A stretch of 8,318 nucleotides of DNA from Flavobacteriaceae bacterium (GTDB taxonomy: Bacteria > Bacteroidota > Bacteroidia > Flavobacteriales > Flavobacteriaceae), in contig JABDLH010000293.1 of NCBI GenBank assembly GCA_013003145.1, positions 1 to 8,318 of the forward strand, read 5' to 3'. The translations under genes were made by a program, and so were the position numbers. The notes under the pieces were generated by a model. The model was not told the DNA's origin and ran no database searches. It saw nothing but the letters and a program-made list of their open reading frames with translations. Of this stretch, positions 6,054 to 8,318 are shown piece by piece (the stretch's first letter is position 1; each line of letters starts with the position of its first letter).

Positions 6054-7085
6054 ATGAATAATGTAGCTATATCAAATAATTCAATGAAAAGTATCTTCAG
6101 GTTCTTCGAGGAGAACATGAATGGTACCTTGAGCACCGAATCCGGTGAATATAATTTAACTTTCAATAACGAAATAGGAAAAGGTAAACTTAAGGGGATT
6201 CAGCTTAACGGCCCCATCTCTTTTATCGAGTTTGATGTAACCTTTAACCAGGATTTTGAAATAAGCACTGAGCCTAAAGAAGCCCAGTCTTTGTTCCTGG
6301 GATATTGCAGCCAGGGAAGCTTGCGCTTTGGATTTGAAGGAGCCAAGACTTCCGGTACTGTTGAAACATACCAGACTGCTATCCTTAATAGTGAAGAAGA
6401 CAAAAGCCTGAGTCTGAAATTTAACAAGCAGACAGAAACAAAGATCTCCCTGATCATGGTAGACAAAATTGTTCCCCCAATGTTCAGTGACCAAGGTGAA
6501 AGCCTGAGCAGTAAGCTTGTACAGCTTTTTAGAGGTAATGAAGAAGGAAAGGATTTCTTATACATCGGTTCCTACAACATCAGGATTGCAGAACAGATAG
6601 AGAGGCTTAATAATATTGAAGCTGAAGGTGTTGTAAGAAGAGTAATGACAGAAGGCATACTGCATGTTATCCTGGCTATGGAGCTTCAGCAACATGCCAG
6701 CGATGAGCACCAGAAAGAGCACCCAATGGGATCATTGACCACAAGGGAAATGAAGTTGGTGAAAAAGATTTCGGATTCTATCAAAAAGAGCCCGGAATAC
6801 CCTTACTCTATCTCTAGCTTATGCCAGGAAAATGCATTATCCCCTGCAAAATTACAGGAAGGATTTAAACTACTGCACGGAACTACCGTAGGAGATTATA
6901 TTAAAAATCTAAGGGTAGAAAAGGCAGAAGAACTGATAAGGACTACTGATCTGAATATTTCTGAGGTAGTATACTCGGTTGGACTAAGCAGCCGTAGCTA
7001 CTTTTCTAAAATATTCAAGAAAAGATACAAGTGTAGCCCTAAGAATTACCAGAGCCACCAGGTACCGGTATTTGCTACCGCCTGA
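6054..7085 (+). CDS. AraC-family transcriptional regulator
   Basis: A 343-residue regulator with an AraC DNA-binding domain at about residues 232-333. The first helix-turn-helix lies near 251-273 (YSISSLCQENALSPAKLQEGF) and the second near 300-322 (NISEVVYSVGLSSRSYFSKIF), followed by the typical YKCSPKNY end. The first 210 residues have no domain I can name for certain, and the layout is reminiscent of PchR-like AraC proteins, which sense small molecules through the N-terminal half. No membrane helix or receiver is present, so it is a cytoplasmic one-component regulator. ATG 6054 is chosen. A GTG at 6030 would add eight residues, and ATG 6084 is also possible. The gene is followed by its own terminator and then a SusC-type receptor on the same strand, which makes that receptor locus a natural target, though this is inference from position only. 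Confidence 0.88.
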   Translation: MNNVAISNNSMKSIFRFFEENMNGTLSTESGEYNLTFNNEIGKGKLKGIQLNGPISFIEFDVTFNQDFEISTEPKEAQSLFLGYCSQGSLRFGFEGAKTSGTVETYQTAILNSEEDKSLSLKFNKQTETKISLIMVDKIVPPMFSDQGESLSSKLVQLFRGNEEGKDFLYIGSYNIRIAEQIERLNNIEAEGVVRRVMTEGILHVILAMELQQHASDEHQKEHPMGSLTTREMKLVKKISDSIKKSPEYPYSISSLCQENALSPAKLQEGFKLLHGTTVGDYIKNLRVEKAEELIRTTDLNISEVVYSVGLSSRSYFSKIFKKRYKCSPKNYQSHQVPVFATA

Positions 7086-7120
7086 TAGAACGATAACATT
7101 CTGCACTCGCTCAAGGAAAG

Positions 7121-7152
7121 GCCTGACCAATGTAAATTGGTTAGGCTTTTTT
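7121..7152 (+). terminator. Intrinsic terminator after the second AraC gene
   Basis: GCCTGACCAAT (7121-7131) pairs with ATTGGTTAGGC (7136-7146) across a GTAA loop, giving an 11-bp stem with a single G-T wobble. Six T follow at 7147-7152, and an AAG just 5' of the stem could pair with the first of them. The stem begins 36 bp after the stop codon. It should separate AraC transcription from that of the receptor gene. Confidence 0.9.
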
Positions 7153-7261
7153 ATTGCTAAAAATCTCTAATACATCCCACTCTCAAGTCTTTTCTTCTTT
7201 TCCCGCATCATATTTTATACCCGCCCCCTCCTACCGATAGTATACCGGGAACTCCCTCGCC

Positions 7262-7287
7262 ATGATCAAATTCATGAATTTGAACAT
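7262..7287. promoter_or_regulatory. Candidate operator: 26-bp dyad with 18-bp perfect core
   Basis: TCAAATTCATGAATTTGA (7266-7283) is a perfect 18-bp palindrome. After one mismatched pair (7265/7284), three more pairs match out to 7262 and 7287, so 12 of 13 pairs are complementary. It lies 137 bp upstream of the receptor start codon. With no loop it suits binding by a symmetric dimer rather than an RNA hairpin. AraC proteins more often bind direct repeats, so another regulator may be the ligand. Confidence 0.55.
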
Positions 7288-7299
7288 CCTTTAAGCGCG

Positions 7300-7312
7300 A
7301 TAAGCACCTTAT
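7300..7312. repeat. Short dyad ATAAG-CAC-CTTAT
   Basis: ATAAG (7300-7304) and CTTAT (7308-7312) are reverse complements across a 3-bp centre, and a G-T wobble could add one pair. It begins 13 bp after the larger dyad and may be a second protein-binding site. It is short enough to be chance. Confidence 0.25.
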
Positions 7313-7369
7313 TCACTATGATTCCGATAACTTGGTTCCGGTTGCGGATTAATATGCCGTGTCCACAAT

Positions 7370-7386
7370 TCGAGGCACCTCCTCGA
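7370..7386 (+). repeat. Small hairpin in the likely susC leader
   Basis: TCGAGG (7370-7375) pairs with CCTCGA (7381-7386) around a 5-base loop, CACCT. It ends 37 bp before the ATG at 7424, so it would lie in the 5' untranslated RNA if transcription starts upstream of it. It could affect message stability or initiation. There is no T run, so it is not a terminator. Confidence 0.3.
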
Positions 7387-7423
7387 TGAAACAAACCATT
7401 AAATAACCATAAACCGGATTTTT

Positions 7424-8318
7424 ATGAAGCTTTCGCACCTTAAATTCCTTATGCTGACAAGCCTGATTCTCATTGCAGGGACTGTCAGCGCACAGTCCAT
7501 CTCCGGTACTGTCTCCGATGCCTCAGGCCCCCTTCCCGGGGCAAATGTCATTGAGAAGGGTACTACAAACGGCACACAGACCGATTTTGATGGCAATTAC
7601 CAACTAAACCTAAATAACCCTGATGCGGTGATCATCTTCAGTTATATCGGCTTCAAACAAAAAGAAGAAGCTGTTAACGGCCGATCGGTGATCAACATTA
7701 CCCTAGAGGAAGATGCGAGCCAGCTTGATGAAGTGGTGGTTACCGGGTACGGCACCCAGTCCAAAAGAGATGTAACCGGTTCTGTCGCCATAGTGGATTC
7801 TGAAGATCTACTTGCGGTTCCCGCTACGACCTTTGCCCAGCAACTACAGGGACGAGCCGCAGGTATAGGAATTGTGAACGATGCAACACCCGGGGGTGAG
7901 GCCACTGTAAGGATTCGTGGATTTGGTACGATAGGGAATAACAACCCACTATATATAATAGATGGTGTACCCTCCGAATCCCAATCCAACCTTAACCCGA
8001 ATGATATTGAATCACTACAGGTCCTCAAAGATGCATCTGCTGCTTCGATCTATGGATCCAGGGCTGCGAATGGAGTAATTATCATCACTACCAAGAAAGG
8101 TAAAATGGGGAAACCCACGATCAGCTACAATACCTTTTACGGGCTACAATCCCCTTCAGAGGATATAGATGTACTAAATGCTGAAGAGCTGGGTACTTAT
8201 TTATACCTGGCTGATCTTTACGCCGGTAAAACGCCAAGTCACGGGCAATACACCTTTGGACCTAATGGAGCAGTTACCGTGCCCGACTATGTATTCCCAA
8301 GTGGGGCCATGGAGGGAG
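7424..8318 (+). CDS. SusC/RagA-type TonB-dependent outer membrane receptor (3' truncated)
   Basis: The first 298 residues of an outer-membrane receptor that takes up large nutrients (glycans or peptides) using TonB energy. Members of this family usually run to about 1000 residues, so roughly a third is present. Residues 1-23 are a signal peptide, with likely cleavage after VSA. Residues 24-98 are a carboxypeptidase-regulatory-like beta domain (SISGTVSDASGPLPGANV, then TDFDGNYQL). The TonB-box-like LDEVVVTGYG is at 101-110. The plug domain spans about 112-228, with RIRGFGTI, PLYIIDGVP and the hallmark DASAASIYGSRAANGVIIITTKKGK segment. There is no STN signalling domain before the plug, so regulation through an anti-sigma/ECF pair is unlikely, and the upstream AraC gene is a better regulatory candidate. 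A SusD-like lipoprotein gene is expected just beyond the window. The substrate cannot be inferred. Confidence 0.95.
   Translation, partial: MKLSHLKFLMLTSLILIAGTVSAQSISGTVSDASGPLPGANVIEKGTTNGTQTDFDGNYQLNLNNPDAVIIFSYIGFKQKEEAVNGRSVINITLEEDASQLDEVVVTGYGTQSKRDVTGSVAIVDSEDLLAVPATTFAQQLQGRAAGIGIVNDATPGGEATVRIRGFGTIGNNNPLYIIDGVPSESQSNLNPNDIESLQVLKDASAASIYGSRAANGVIIITTKKGKMGKPTISYNTFYGLQSPSEDIDVLNAEELGTYLYLADLYAGKTPSHGQYTFGPNGAVTVPDYVFPSGAMEG

Larger units (their letters stand above)
7153..7423 (+). promoter_or_regulatory. Upstream regulatory region of the susC-like gene
   Basis: This is 271 bp between the AraC terminator and the receptor start, so the receptor must have its own promoter here. I find no clean TTG plus TAnnTTTG pair. 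The nearest -7-like match, TGAATTTG at 7275-7282, lies inside the main palindrome and has no -33 partner. The region contains three inverted repeats (7262-7287, 7300-7312 and 7370-7386), an unusual density. Confidence 0.5.

Noticed and set aside
1..8318. Mobile elements, CRISPR arrays, tRNA or rRNA genes, phage-defence genes
   Set aside because: No transposase, terminal repeats, regularly spaced repeats, RNA gene folds or defence-protein motifs were found on either strand.

Overview
The window looks like chromosomal DNA from a Bacteroidetes bacterium, most likely a member of the Flavobacteriaceae. Four things point that way: a SusC/RagA-type TonB-dependent receptor with a carboxypeptidase-like N-terminal domain, a multi-PAS histidine kinase paired with a single-domain response regulator, an AraC regulator type I associate with flavobacteria, and TAnnTTTG-like -7 promoter boxes. 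Base composition is moderate. I see no tRNA, rRNA, CRISPR array, insertion sequence or phage gene.

Layout. Positions 1-86 hold the 3' end of a plus-strand membrane protein gene. A two-component operon on the minus strand fills 136-3480. Response regulator RR1 (3040-3480) is transcribed first and is followed after 12 bp by a 963-residue cytoplasmic histidine kinase with five PAS-like regions (136-3027). A divergent intergenic region (3481-3892) separates it from a plus-strand pair: an AraC-type regulator (3893-4486) overlapping a second response regulator, RR2 (4476-4922). RR1 and RR2 are clear paralogues of the Rcp1 type. The whole block therefore reads kinase-RR1 / AraC-RR2, with one candidate kinase, two receivers and one DNA-binding protein. 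A six-helix membrane protein of unknown function lies convergently at 4946-5488.

After about 560 bp with no convincing gene comes a second, larger AraC-family regulator (6054-7085). It ends in a strong intrinsic terminator. A 270-bp regulatory-looking region follows, with an 18-bp perfect palindrome inside a 26-bp near-perfect dyad. The window then runs off inside a susC-like outer-membrane receptor gene (7424-8318). The lipoprotein partner (SusD) would be expected beyond the right edge.

How the genes may work together (inference). The soluble kinase senses something in the cytoplasm and can phosphorylate RR1 and possibly RR2. Neither receiver has an output domain, so signalling must go through protein contacts, and the AraC protein coupled to RR2 is the obvious local candidate. 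The second AraC protein sits directly upstream of the SusC receptor and is a candidate regulator of that nutrient-uptake locus.
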